Origin: Monomorium pharaonis
Lineage: Eukaryota; Arthropoda; Insecta; Hymenoptera; Formicidae
NCBI RefSeq assembly: GCF_013373865.1
Contig: NC_050469.1
Location: 20,142,046-20,206,045 of the forward strand
Length of the DNA stretch: 64,000 nt
Direction of reading: 5' to 3'
Position 1 is the first letter of the stretch; each line of letters starts with the position of its first letter. Shown piece by piece: positions 10,440 to 24,160 of the stretch. A program made the position numbers and the translations under genes. The notes below the pieces were generated by a model, which was not told the DNA's origin, searched no databases, and was given only the letters and a program-made list of their open reading frames with translations.

Positions 10440-11140
10440 TATATATGGTGAATCAAACGATGTTAGAAGAATGCTTCCACGCTCTCACGCGTGTGGATGT
10501 GAAATGCATTTTATGTTAGCTGACTGGCATGATAGCAATAAATAATAATCCTCGACGGGCGATACTTGTGGGAAGGGTCGAGGGTTCCGGAGTTGGGAGC
10601 ATTTCGTTAATGATTTTTGCTACTGACTTTATTTGCGCAGGGTTGTATCGTTAACGTACAATATTACACTCTGGAAAAGAAATTTCTTTTGCGTTCTAAA
10701 AATTAAAAAAAAGCCTAATTATGCACACCGCATGTTAATAATTATTTAACTTCTCTCAATAGTTTTAAACAACTGCAATTATTTATTCTTTTGTTTATAC
10801 GAGTGTATATTTAATTCTACATTTTTTTATTTTAGAAAAGATTACTTACTATGTCGTTTTACTACTGTACGGTGACATTTGTTTATGATTAATAAGTCAT
10901 TAAGTTAACTAATAAAAGATTGTAAGTAATGTTTAGATTAAAATATTTTTAAAAAATTTGTTTTACAATTTTTTTAAATAATAACATTAAATTGTAATTA
11001 GTGTTATATAGTATATGTTTTTCTTTAATTCAACAAAAAATGTCTTTAATTTTTTTCAAATACTTTTTAAGCAAAATAATAGAAAACACAATGTCTTTGA
11101 AGTTTTGTTTTAGTAAATACACATAGAATCTAGAATAAAA
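10440..11140. other. GC patch then AT-rich spacer
   Basis: Unique, GC-richer sequence continues to about 10680, then AT-rich DNA. TGATTAAT occurs near 10884. No ORF is supportable. Confidence 0.55.
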
Positions 11141-11143
11141 TTG

Positions 11144-11145
11144 AA

Positions 11146-11223
<78 letters not shown>

Positions 11224-11284
11224 AGAGAAAAAGAAAGAGAAAGAAAAAGAGAAAGAAAAAGAGAAAGAGAAAGAAAAAGAGAGG
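11144..11284 (+). repeat. Long (GA)n/(GAAA)n purine tract
   Basis: About 140 bp of uninterrupted purines apart from one C near 11153: GA repeat to about 11215, then GAAA/GAAAAA repeat. Long homopurine mirror-type tracts can form triplexes. The Arg/Glu and Ser/Phe ORFs across it are artefacts of the repeat. Confidence 0.95.
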
Positions 11285-11289
11285 GTCAC

Positions 11290-13080
11290 TATTTTCATGA
11301 AATTTTTAAATAGCAATAAATTATAGAGTTGTTTCTAAGAAAAACAACTGTAACTGAGTAGAAGAATGAATACATTGAAATATTGCTGCAACTTTCACTT
11401 TTTTCCAACAATTAAACAAAGAAGAATGCTATTTTTCAGTCAAGACTGATATAGTGTCTCATATTTTTGTGTGAACTTTTACAATTTGTAGTTTATGCAC
11501 TTTTATTTTTTTCTACCGTCTTGTCATCTATGTACAAGTCTGCAAGTAATTAAATTGATAAGTTATAAAATAGGCACGCTACTAATAATAAATTATAAGA
11601 ATCTAGTGAAAAGTTATATGATTTGAAATGGACCACTTTTTAATCTTTAAATCGCTATATGTTACAAAAATATTACGTACAAAAATTTAATTTACGGAAA
11701 CCGTACAAAATATGAAATATATATTAGACATACAAAATACATTTATATTTAATAATTAGTCAATGTAGCAGATTGTGTAGGTTCACGTTGTTAAAACGAC
11801 GTAACATCTCATAGAGTAACATATGTGCCCATATAATCCCTATTCTGTGCCATGTGAGCGAAACTCGAAATAAAGAATTTTCGCAAAACCAGAGAGGGAG
11901 AGAAAAGAGAGAGGGAAATAAGGAGAGAGAAAGATATTTATAGCCATTTGGGAAAATTGGAAGAATCGAAATGAAGCCAGACGGTATCCATTGTTACTAC
12001 ATTTTATGAAAAGCAATTATTTTGTTATTTAGAGTATTTTATTAAAATTAAATGTATATATCTTAAGAAAAACATTAATAGAGTTAAATAACTTTATTTA
12101 ATAATATTAAATCTAATTTCTTTATTATAAACCTTTAATTACGTTAGAAAAAAGACAGTATTTTACATACTTCTTCGTGTATAATTTTCCTTCCTTCGAC
12201 TAGTAACTTCTAAAAAGTTGAATGATAGACCATGCTGAAATATGTTGGGACAGAACGTGCCTTTTCAGGCAAAAAATAGAAACTTTCCAATAGTTGCCCA
12301 ACCTTGAACGTTCTTCGTAATTTTACGCAAAGGATGCCGAAAAATCTAGGAAGAAATATGTCTTTGTGTCTTCTGCTCTGTTATTCACACAGTTCTCCAA
12401 GAAAAATCTCGGAAATAGCAAAGAATACCTGATAAAATTATTTTGTCAAAAATGTTCAAAGTGTTATGACAAGAAATAATTAAAAATAATTCTATTGTTA
12501 AATTATATATAAATAAATTGTAAGAATTTGGTGATATTTGTTTTTTACGAAATGTTTAGTCAAGGCGTAAAAAAACATCAAATCAAGTGTGTAAGAACAG
12601 GATAATACAGATATTTTATGAAATATCTATACATATAGTTACATAATATATTTTCTATTATATATTTTGAAAAGCTATTTTTTATAAAAAATGATTTATT
12701 TTATAGCAATAAGTTTTTGTTACTTAATTCTTACAATATTATATACATATGTATGTTTTTTGAAAGTATCACACATTTTAATGTAGAAGAAATATAAAGA
12801 TCTCAGGTTATCATGAGCATAAATTTTATGGCTCAAGAATACTTAGGACTTATTTTTTGTTTATCACAAAAAACGAGAAAACAAAATTATACCTCATAAA
12901 GTATTGAAAATGCAAATTATAAGCGCCTAATTTTTCAGATTTTACAGCGTACACTTGTATCGCTTAGTTCATTTCTACTAATGGAGATTAACTTTAATCT
13001 TGGTTTAACTTGCGTTTTATCTTTTTCTAATTTTTGAGATTAGAATAAGATAACAAGTAAGTTAATCAAAAATTATCTAA
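11290..13080. other. Mostly AT-rich spacer
   Basis: No gene seen. An imperfect GA-rich stretch lies at 11889-11940, and GC-richer unique pieces at about 12180-12430. Confidence 0.6.
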
Positions 13081-14130
13081 TTTGGTAAATACAGCCTTGG
13101 TGTCCTAAAGGTTTTTGTACCGAAGAGTCCCGGAGAGCTGGTTAATCGAGAGTGGCTTTCAATAAAGAAAGAAATATTCGTGTCAGATATATTTTTAAAA
13201 ATCTCATATATGAAGTGTACTTTGAAGAAGGGAGGGATTTATCGATCCAGCGTTTGTTTGCGTAACGTGTTTACTTCTCGCCGCGAATATCTTCCCTCCT
13301 CGCTACTCGGTCTGCTCGGTCGGGGCACCCTCGTGCCGAGCCGAACTCAGCGGGGATGGATCCGCAGTGGTACGAGGGAGGAAGGAGAGCGGGAGCGGGG
13401 GGGAGTAGGACGTTGGAAATATCATTTATCACGGCCAGGACTGTCAATCTCCGCCGCATTGATACGATGATAGTCCACCGACGTCACGATGCTTCGCTAG
13501 CTGTTCATCCGCCGTAGAATCGTCGACGTTTCTCATCGCGGCGTGCGTAGGATGCTCCGTCATAACGTTGTAAATTAAAGCGACACACGCTTGATCATTG
13601 GTATACGTGACGTTAACCTATTACATGTACATTAGCATAATTTTAATCGATAATTTATATCGCGGAGAAATCCATGAATTAGATTATACGTAGGAAATGA
13701 AAAAAATAAAACCGGATTTGTTTGCAATCAGTTATAAATGATACAACAGATCTTGAATTCAAATGACTTACCTACGACACTTGCTATTAATCTTTGAATA
13801 CTTGCAAAACAGTAAACTTTATATTGACCTTTTATTGCAGCCACATTAACCTTTATTGTGCACAAATATATTCTTTGCCGGTTACCGTACTTTTCACTGT
13901 TTCTGGTCGATGAACAACAGTAGATCCATTTTAAAACGGGATAGTATATCGGGTGGCGAAAGTTAATGAGACTTTCGCGTGTACCGGAAACCAGTGGATT
14001 CTTCTGCTGCTGGGGAAGACAACTTCCACCCTCTCCTGTAAGCTGCGTATCGTGTGTAACGGCCACTCCCAAATTTTGCACGCACATTAAATACTTCATG
14101 CATTCAAGAAACTGCCATCTGACCGCCAAA
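13080..14130. other. CpG-rich block with strong minus-strand splice donor
   Basis: Unique CpG-rich sequence, purine-rich at 13370-13410. On the minus strand TAG|GTAAGT sits at 13774-13766, at the end of a 133-codon open frame (14129-13728) whose product I do not recognise. It could be an untranslated exon of a minus-strand transcript, but the frame alone does not show coding. Confidence 0.35.
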
Positions 14131-14930
14131 AAATAATTTCACACGATTAAGATACTGATAATAATCTAATTACGATATTTAATTTTATTTTGTCAATATT
14201 TTCGGAACTCTTTACAAAAGATATTATCTTATTGTGTATAACAATATATTGTCTATAACAAACGAATCGACTATTGAGCCAAATACGTGGAAAAAAAGAA
14301 TATAAAAAAAAATACTTTTATTTAAAAAATGTTAAAAATTGATATATAAGATTATATAACGTTAAATAGATGTAATGTGTTTATATAAAGAAATTGTATA
14401 TAATTTCAACAAAAAGAATGTATTTTTATTCTTTAATAATAATTTTTATGAGTTGAGAAGAAAAAATATCTGATGAAAAATAATATCTTTAACTCAAGAA
14501 TTAGAATTTTTTAATACTATTATTATCAAAATAACTGTGTATATGTTGTAATCTTTAAATAACTATTACAATATTAAAATAAAATATAATATTATGCTGA
14601 AATTTAATGTTATTGAATTCTTCAAACAAGATTAATTATATATATATCAAGATTATTATTGTTTCTTAATTAAGCAAGAACACAATTTCTTGTTTATATA
14701 TAAAACAAAAATTGCCAAATAAAATATATTGAATATGATTTGCGTTAATGTTTAATATTATTTTTTCTGTGTAATATTATAAATGTTTTAGAATTTGATG
14801 ACAAAGTATAATCTCTATTAAAACAATTGCTATAAATATGTTATATCAAAATAATTATCCAAAAATAATATTTATCACAATTTTATTTTTACCTTATGCT
14901 ATTTATAACATTTTATCCACCGTTTTATGT
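14130..14930. other. AT-rich spacer
   Basis: Low-complexity AT-rich DNA; nothing recognised. Confidence 0.75.
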
Positions 14931-16270
14931 GGCGTTTAAAGTTTCGTGTCAGAAAACTGCAGCGTAAATGAATGCAAAAATAACGCCTAAGGGAATATAT
15001 GATGTAAGCGCGTTGGAAAAACCATTACATAAACCATACGCTTGAACGACCGGATATGGTCACTGAAGAATAATAGTGATCATTGATCGATATTTTTACA
15101 CGAAATATATTCTCGTTAAATAAAGTCATTTTGACGTGCGCTCGCGGGATCAACTGTATCTAGATTGTCGTGACTTAGTACTTCAAGGTTGACGAAACAT
15201 TCTATTAAACTTACTTACCTATGCCTGCGTTCGTAATTATCATTACACAGCTCGCTTACCTGAGCACCAAACGCTTGTTAACGGGGGCCCGATCAATCGG
15301 CGCGGACAGTCGCTCCGGGCTAAAATCCTGCGGGATCGACAAAACGATTTAATTGATCTGAATAAAACCCGCGCGCCAGGAAAGTCCTGGCTGCAACAGC
15401 TAGACGATGGCGTTCAATGTACCATTAGGTAGTTATTGCGATCACCGGGTGGAATGGCGTAGGTTGTACCGGCACGCCGACTACACCGGCTCGCACACGC
15501 GCGCGCAAATACGCATGTAGGTATACGCGGGTAAGCCATCGTTGGCTTCATTCACGTCAGATGTGAGGCGACCACGTCATTTATCTGCCAGCCAGTCGGG
15601 CTAACGATGCATTGCCGGTTTGTTGGCCGAAGTCATGGCATTACCATACAGACACCGCGAATGCATTCGTACGAAATGCAGATGCAAGTTCTTGAGGGTT
15701 GAAATAAGCGGTTTGCGCGAGCGGTACCGGCATTTAGCGAGTTATCATCACCGAACGGGCTCATTAACATCCCAATTCACGCATTCGGCTACGCGTTATA
15801 CGACGATATACGACGTACGAGCTGTTCGATATTTACGTCCGAGATTAAGGCCGATTGACACCGGCCGCTCGTGACCGTTGTGACGTTCGTTATTATTACG
15901 CGTCTTCGTCGCGGTCATTACATATAATTATCCGATTATTTGTAGTCATATGTTATCGAGAAAAATAGTTTTACAAGACAATAAACATTGTCGGCATTGG
16001 TCGACAAATACGCGATAATTATAATCGGTTATTGACTGCAAAAAAAGCGTTACTTGTTTCATGCGATATAACATCAATGACACGACATTTGCTAAGACGA
16101 ATGACGCATACGAACAAAAGTGGCACGATTATAAATCCAGACATGCATTATTGTTGTATCATTATACTCTGTTAAGGACACACATCCAATGCTAACATGT
16201 GCACAGATCTATACATCTATGTGTGGTTATCTCACGCCAGTTTACAATCACTTTTATTAAGTGTTCCAAG
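14930..16270. other. CpG-rich unique block, candidate regulatory DNA or exon
   Basis: About 1.3 kb of GC-rich, CpG-rich unique DNA without a convincing ORF. Two good minus-strand donors lie 40 bp apart: ATAG|GTAAGT with exon end 15219, and CTCAG|GTAAGC with exon end 15260. If used, an untranslated exon would extend from there to higher coordinates. Confidence 0.35.
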
Positions 16271-17260
16271 ATAGCAAATTTTACAATGCTATCTGTTTGT
16301 CCGTTCATTTAAAAGATTTTTCAGAAAAAGGTTAATTTTTTCTAACTTTGATTTCGTCAAAAATACCTAAGAATCTTAGCTTTACCAAAAGAGTTTTACC
16401 ATATAAATCAAATCAGCTGATATATAAAGATTAATGATACCTTTCTATCAAGTCTTTTTTTTTCAATTACAACAATTTTTAGCTGAATTAATTATTAATG
16501 CCCGTTATAAAGAATTTATTTAAATATTAAATAAACTCTAATATTTTAAATATTACATATAAATGTATATAATATATTATATATATTATATATTACATAT
16601 AAATGTATATAATATATTATATGTATACAGCTAAATAAGTATACTGCTGGATCTACATATTTAATATCTTCTAATTTTTTGAAATGTATATATCGTTAAG
16701 TTTATGTAATTAAATATTAAAGACCAAAAGAGAGAAAATAGATAAATTATTACAAAATATTATTACTAATGTGAATGTATTAGAAAATATTTATACAAAG
16801 AACCAATAATTTTAAGAAATAACAATATTTTTGATATATAAAAAAATTTTCAAGTGTTTTATTCCTAATTTTTTAAAATAATTTTTTTCAATTTTATTTC
16901 ACATTAATAAATACTTAATTTAACTGACGTAAAACCGGCGACAAAAAAGTTATATGATTATCAGTACTTGCATCGTGCATCTGTGCGGTGTCCATGAAGG
17001 TAATTAGACAGTTCCTGCCGAAGTCATTTATTATTACTCAGAGACAGTAAAAGAAGAATGACCCTATGTTGCTATTGCATGTGTAAAAAATTAAGAGGAC
17101 CACCGTTGTCAAATCCGTTGTTATACAACTACTTTCACACTAAAGAGTTTGCCATTTGTAATTTATTTGAAATGTGATGCAAATAAATATTATACCTGTA
17201 TAAAAAACCGTATATCAGATGCAATATTGTTTATTACCTATAAATTGTTTGCTGTTGTAA
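16270..17260. other. AT-rich spacer with 40-bp tandem duplication
   Basis: AT-rich DNA; the tandem duplication lies at 16551-16625. A small GC-richer piece at about 16930-17110 is unique. Confidence 0.65.
16551..16625 (+). repeat. 40-bp tandem duplication
   Basis: The unit starting tattacatataaatgtata occurs at 16551 and again at 16591, giving nearly two copies of AT-rich sequence. Confidence 0.85.
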
Positions 17261-17269
17261 AAGAGACCG

Positions 17270-19080
17270 AGAAATCTGTCGTAGAGTATAGGCTGAAAAA
17301 GAATTAGACGTTAACGCTCGTGTGGAGAGGAGGGGGAAGGGGTACCTATAGCGGAGGGCTCGGTTACGTCCAAATAGAAATTCAATTGATCTTGTCCGGT
17401 AGTGTCAGGTAATCCATCTTGTTCCTTCCGCCATGTCTGGAGCCGTGTCTAAGTTGGACTGTGAGGAGGTTTCCGCGTTTCTCTTTCTCGTTCTCCACTT
17501 TTCGGTTGCTGCGACGTTCCGTCGGCTATACGATTCCCGTCCGTCGCCATAGAAAAAAGAGGACAGCTGTCCAGCCGACCGCCAAACTACCCATTAATTA
17601 CGATCCTGGACACACTCACACTTATCCATTTGTTTGTCTTTCCATCTCGTTCCCCCCGCGGTTTTCTCAGTTACCACCACCCGTTGTGAATAAAAATCGC
17701 TCTGCCAAACTACAAGTCAAGCCCTGGTCCCTTCGTCCCGTGTGCCCTGAGTACTTCCGCATTCTTTTTTCGGGCTGCGACCGAGCGGCGCGATGAGTGA
17801 ATTTTTGCGCCGGGATAGCCACTGTACAATTATTGCGCATCATTGTGCAACGAGGAAATTGGCCCCCGGTTTCCATTTAATATTCACGGTGACTAAGTTC
17901 GCGATTTGCATTCATCTGCCGATCGTGACGGCGCGGCGTGCACTTGCGTCCGAAACAAGTGCTCTGTTTCGCAAGATAACAATGATTACCCCCCTTTCAG
18001 ATCGCCGATTTTATCCTTCTCGCGAGATCGAAACGAGGCAGCGCAACGATCGCAACTACGATAAGCTACCAACTATCGGCGCGAGCTGTTCATGCGCGTG
18101 CTTGTACGGGATGGGCTAATTGGTAATACAACTTTATTACTCTCCGTTAAGTAATGACGGTCTGTGTTAAGTATGCCCGGTCCGAAGGGCATGGAAGGGA
18201 ATACGTATCGATACCGGATCGAGATATAAAGACGCGCTTGTACGAGAGATAAGCCATTGTAAAGTATAAAGTACGGGGAGTGCATCCTTTAATAAGGCGA
18301 TAAGGGTCACCTACCAAACGATTTCTGACTGCCTTGAGCGAGTCTCAAGTCGGTGATCTAGCGCGAATCGGTGATCGGGGAGCAAACTGGAAATCTTCGG
18401 GACGCCTACATCCGCTAGTCGGATATACGCCGCGTTGCGTGCAAATTATTTTAATAATAATATTACATTGAAAAGAGAAAGATTCGTTCCAAGATTCATA
18501 TATTATGTTTAAATTTTAATATTTCGCACAGAGATGCTTGAAGTGGATATATAATACGAGTAAGCATTAGGCTAGTTTAAATTAAATTAGCCAGAAATCA
18601 GCTGATGCCAATGAACCCGTCAAATCGGGGGTTTAGATGATTTACGAAATTCAGATGGACGGGAAAAGATCCGTACGTTCGCAGCTACTTGCGGATAATT
18701 AATAACGCTGAGATCAAAAGTGCGGCCATTGAATGTTCGCTCATTCACAAACGATCTCTCCGCCCAGATGAATGCGAACCAGATCGTTACAAGGGTATTC
18801 TACGGGCGTGCCACGTATGGGTGTCTTCAGGTCAATACTGGCGGTTTGGTGAATACAATTATTAATGCCATCATTAAGAGCATTTACCATTTTTTAATAC
18901 CTGCGATCAGGAAGGAATATAATCCATTACTCAACCGTCGGTTGTTGGACGTCCGTTTTTTTACGCCCTTTTGGCCCGTTGCCAATAGAGTAGTAATGGA
19001 AAGTTGCATCCTTTTTTTGTATCGGCTATTTCATAAAGTTTATATTAAGCTTTGATGTCTGAATAACGTTTTTGTTAACG
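17270..19080. other. CpG-rich unique block
   Basis: About 1.8 kb of CpG-rich DNA, pyrimidine-rich on the plus strand at roughly 17410-17690. ORFs of 60-125 codons overlap on both strands, as expected for GC-rich non-coding DNA. No domain is recognisable. Candidate regulatory sequence. Confidence 0.45.
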
Positions 19081-21950
19081 TTGTTTGCGAATTTCATCAG
19101 GAGGTTTCCAAAGTTTGTAAGTAAAATAAAACTCCACGTGTGTCTAATGTATAAATATATAGAAAAGTAGATGTGCAATAAATATTTAGTCTGTAAGATA
19201 TGTCACTTTTATTTTTTACAAAAATTAATAATTAATAATTAAGCTTTTTTTCTATCATAAAATCGTTTAGATATTACATAAAAAAATATCCATAAAAACT
19301 TAAGCAACTAGATCGTTCTAGCCTCAAATATATTTTTTAATCGCAGTTAAGAGAGGGGAGTCACGAAGAAACAAAATATCCGACAGAGACACGTGTCAGC
19401 GTAATAAATCGTAAAGATGTCCGACATACGGGTTGTTTTAGATGGCAGATTCGAATATATGATTATGAATTGCACACGGATAGCGATTATGAAAATATTT
19501 ATGTACCGTTAAAATTCTTTTCATCTAAAACTCTTTAACTCTTAAATTCTTAAAATATCAATTTCGCTTTGTTCAAATATAATTTAATTATCGATAAAAA
19601 GAAGTCTAAATATAAAGATATAAATTAGTAATACTAAAAATACGTTTGTCCACTACAAAATTTGTTAATAAAATTTTTATTTGTCGTAAAAATGTTACGC
19701 TGAATTATCATGACAATTTCTTATAAATTCTCTTGAATAAACTGTTTATAGACTTATAAATCCGTCTAATGTGGAAAAAATGTTTTTTTATGTCTATGAG
19801 ATCTGTCCCACGTTTATGGAAATCACGTGCAACGAAACGCAATGACAGGCATTCGTAGCAGCATGAAAATGACTCCGCAACGCAGATCAAGGATGATATC
19901 TAAGGCGGGGAGAAGACTAGAGAAGCATCGTCGGGATTATATGGGGCGCGTCCACGTATACACTCTAAGCGCACTCAGAATATTTCCATCTCTTCCTGTC
20001 TCTTCCGATCTTCGCCTGCATCCATTCCCATCCTCTTTCCTTCTGCTATTTCTTTCTCCCCCCGTATGACGAGCGCGTCGCGCACAGTTTACATCCACAC
20101 CTCCGACCGATTATTTGTTGCTTCCGTTCCGAAAGACTATTTTCAACCGACGACATTCGTATTCAAATCTGTTGTACGTTAAACGAAGCTGTCGAAAATG
20201 TAATACCTATTTTGTTCTTAAGAAGTACCTATCAGTTGTCGACAGAGACTAACAAATCGCATTATTTTTTAAAAGAGGCATATATTTATATTTTATTTTG
20301 CTTTTATATTAAGATCGTAGTAACTTTAATCCTTCAAAATGGAAACAGTTTTTGAAAGCATTTTTTAAGAGAAACATGGAAAAAAAACCATATCAAAAGA
20401 CCAAAATTATCGTAATCATCCCTTTGTATTGCAAAATTTTCTTTCTTCATTTTCTTCATTTCACGCGTTTTAAACAAATATGTGTAATTAAATTTTTTGA
20501 GAAATTGCGAATATACATCTATTATTGCACGCTATAAATAATAGCTACATATAACTAGAAAGGAAGAGGTCGCACTTCCTATCTTCAAATTTTCATAGTT
20601 GAAAACCACACAGGCCTAGGTTCAAAAGAGTTAATAAACGTCTAAACGTTATAAACGTATATTTTTCTCTTCGAAATCTTAGAAAAATGTACCTTTGTGT
20701 AATTCGAATGTCCTTGTGTTTCATTCCGAGAATAATTTTGCGGCACGCGTGTTGCAGAGATAAAAAAAAAATAGCGTGAAAAAAGGGTTTGTTCCAGGTA
20801 GGCGGTCGTAGTTTCTTTAGCAACACGGTCGACTCTTCCTCTATACAGTTTTTCTAAAGCCGTAACGCGGCTTACAACTAGGGAGTTATGGCGCCGGCTG
20901 GTGGTACGCGAACAAGATTTGAGCTCGAAAGGGAGTTATCAGGCGACTTAATCGAACGATTAATGGTACGGCACGTGTAAAAGTCCTACCGAGACGAAGA
21001 AGCGCACGAAAGAGGAAAGGATAGGGACCAAGGGGGAAAGAATCAGCCAGTGATTCGGATCGGCCATGAAATCGCCTGTTAGATGCTGGATCTTAAACGT
21101 CGTTCTCCTGTACATTTAAATAAAATCCAGCGCTGAGTGATTAACTAATTATTTTGTGATCCAATGAGATCAATCGCTTTAATCACAACCCGTTCGGTCT
21201 GCGCACAAAATCCACTGTACTCTTCTCATAAGATAATATAAAAAACGGTATGTAGAAATGTTTAGTACATATTTCTATTGCTTCTATTAAGATGGATATC
21301 GCAGTTATAAAAGAATAGTGTCACGTATGTAGAGATATAAATTTTAGTATAAAATTATATGCAACAAATTTATTTCAAATTCAAAGGGGTATATATAGTT
21401 ATGAAGCAAATATGTCTTTCAATCGATTTATGTGTCATCACACGAACAGCCGAAGTTTAAGATAACTGAAGATAAAGCTATCCAAACTTATGTCATGAGT
21501 CACATTAAAAAAATATAAATATGATTTCTCTTGAATTATTTGCAACTGGCAGGAAGCTTGCTTTTGGTACGTAACTTACAGCTGACTTTTAAAACCTGTT
21601 TACAAATACGATCTAATCCTCCCCGTCTCCGGATTGGAGAAATATCAGCGGTGATGGAACGATTCGAGACGCGTTAAATATTAAGCCGACCACGAGGCAC
21701 ACTCGAGGCTGCCTCATAATGAGGGCGTTTTCTGTATCTTGGAGATAAAACCTATGCATCTCTACTACTGATCAGGACCGCTCATTAGCGGTAGATTAAT
21801 ATGATCCGGTCGATGGAATGACCAAACAAATACACGGTAGCCATGTTCACGACAACGTCCCCATTCGTTTGGCTGCTTCAAGCGTTTGGATTTCAACACT
21901 TATGTACAGAGAGTAATCCAGCGTAAACCAGAGAGACTTCAATATGTGAT
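19080..21950. other. Mixed spacer, AT-rich with CpG-rich islands
   Basis: AT-rich at 19080-19740 and 20200-20560. Unique CpG-rich islands lie at about 19790-20200, 20860-21210 and 21600-21930. No gene, RNA gene or repeat family recognised. Confidence 0.5.
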
Positions 21951-21957
21951 AAATGTA

Positions 21958-22194
21958 CACAGAAGAAAAAAAGTAATGTAGCCAATAACATATGTGATTG
22001 CGGGCTGCCAACTACATAAAGTACTCAATACAATAATATTTGCTATTAATGCAAGTACAATGTTGATACTGCAATAGCATATATTATTGTATAGAGTATA
22101 TCTGTAGTTGGCAGCCCGCAACTACATACCTTATTGAATATATTAAAAGAAAGTAATATATACTTTATTGAATATATTACTTTCTTTTTCAGTG
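21958..22194. mobile_element. Palindromic MITE-like element with TA flanks
   Basis: 237 bp flanked on both sides by TA. Imperfect terminal inverted repeats: the left end CACAGAAGAAAAAAAGTAAT is matched by the reverse complement of the right end, CACTGAAAAAGAAAGTAATA. Inside, a perfect 19-bp inverted repeat TTGCGGGCTGCCAACTACA lies at 21998-22016 and 22103-22121. It continues as imperfect pairing through ACAATAATAT...GCTATT to a loop of about 25 nt. A nested hairpin (AAAGAAAGTAATATA with its complement) fills 22147-22186. No transposase is present. TA target duplication and end sequence suggest a Tc1/mariner-type non-autonomous element. A long-hairpin small-RNA locus is the alternative. Confidence 0.7.
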
Positions 22195-22239
22195 TAATAG
22201 AATTACCAATTTGAAATTGCATTAATAACAATTAGAGTA

Positions 22240-24160
22240 CTTAATTACGAAAATGTCAACGAATTGAAAGATGTAACTAGGAAACGAAAGAAATGCAAGA
22301 TGACCGGTCCGCACAAATATTTTCGAATTAATTGCTTGAGTTGAATCAAATATCATCATAAATCTCAGCAGTTACGCGTATTTTCTATCATCTTAATCTT
22401 TTAACTACGACAGCAGCATTACTTTACGGATCTCGGCAAAACCACATAAATATGTGAGACACATTTTTTACATTTTGTCGCGAGAGACGATCTGCAATAA
22501 TATTGCAGCTCGTAGATTGAAAGTTACGAGGGAGTAAGTAAAGAAAACCGTAGCCTTACATGGAACTTCGCGCGAAATCAAGATCTCGGTTAAGGTGGGG
22601 ACACGAGGGTAATGGCGTGTGCATTATTCTGATAAATCGCTCCGACTGGCGTCAATCCTGACTTCGAGCTGACTGGAAATCTTGCCCGGCAAAATCTATA
22701 CCTACCTACACAGGATGCTTGAAGTCAAATCGTGGTATCATCGAACGAGTATGCCAGACGAAAAATATGTCGCGCGATTGACACCGTACGTTTTATCTCT
22801 GAAGAAAATTACATAAAATATCTTTATATCTTGTTTACACATAGTGACAAATGTACATATTATTATGTACAAATTATACTTAAGAGAACTCGTAGATAAT
22901 GACTAATCCGACAATAATTTATTAGTACAAAAAAACTCATAACGTTTCGGCCAGACGCTTTCTGGCCCTTTTCAAGTGAATCTTATGTAAATTACAATAA
23001 ATACATTGAATGTCTATCGAGTTAAATTCACAAACGAAAGATCAGTATTGTTTCGAGAGACATGTTAGAAAGCACGTCTGTACTCCGCAAGCTTTGTCAG
23101 TGGAAAAAGCCAAATTATATTTATACAAGAGAGGTGTAATTGGGACTATATTATAATAAACAGATTGTGTAAATTAAATATTTTTATAAAATAAATTTTT
23201 TCTTGAAACAAATTTAAAAATTCGGATAAACATAAAAATAAGAGTCAAAATTATGTACCTATAATAATATTGCACTTTACGTCGTAAGATAAAATTCTTG
23301 TAAAATTAGCGCAATGTAATGGTATTATTTATAGTTATTAAATTGATAATAATATAACTTAGTAATATTACAGTAAAATTTAATTTTTAACTCTTTTCAA
23401 TATTATGTTTTACATTTAAACAGAATTATGTCTTAATATAAACTGTTTTATATATTTAAAAAATAATATAAATTTTTGTTCTTATTATTTAGATCATAAA
23501 AGAGATTTACAGCTTATTGCATAATATAATTTTAACGATATAACTATTACATTTGATTTATATTCCAGTACTTATAAGCCACATATTTATTACAATTACT
23601 GCATTGACGCTAATTACCAATTAACAGATAATAACCATAAAATTAATATTTTCGCGATAAGAAGCATCTTCCGTATTAATATATTAAACGAATATGTGTA
23701 AATAGTTAAGTGTATTAAACATAATTTTAAAAAGATAAAGATATTTAAGCAATTATTTCCTTTTAACTTAATTTATGATTTCTGTTAGCCTGAAACACAT
23801 AGATGTTACTAGATTTAACAAATATAACGAATAGTAAATATCGCATATTTCATAAATTTAATATCATTCGACAGAATATATTTGAGAAGGTATCGATAAG
23901 CAAGTGACACGAATCTGCACCGTACCTGGAGACCTGAAAAGGGCCTTCTACCCTGACTGCCAAGATTTATCGTTTAAACGTGCACTTATGGGTTCAAGAG
24001 AGGGTATTGCGTCACATACGCGAGGCTATAAATCATCAAAATATGAGTCGATGATAGAACGCAAAGGAATAACGTTTAGTACCTGAATTAACGTCATCTA
24101 AGGCATTTATGTGAATAAATGATTGTGGATACAGCATCCATTTAAAACGACAAGTTCATC
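22240..24160. other. Spacer with a TE-like hairpin motif
   Basis: Unique GC-richer DNA to about 22800, then AT-rich. Positions 22941-22980 contain AACGTTTCGGCCAGA, loop CGCTT, TCTGGCC, then CCTTTTCAAG. No gene recognised. Confidence 0.5.

Noticed and set aside
11110..11326. ORFs of Arg/Glu or Ser/Phe repeats on both strands
   Set aside because: They are direct translations of the GA/GAAA tract and have no other content.
21939..22231. Two 60-61 codon minus-strand ORFs
   Set aside because: They lie across the palindromic element and have hydrophobic AT-driven content; not genes.
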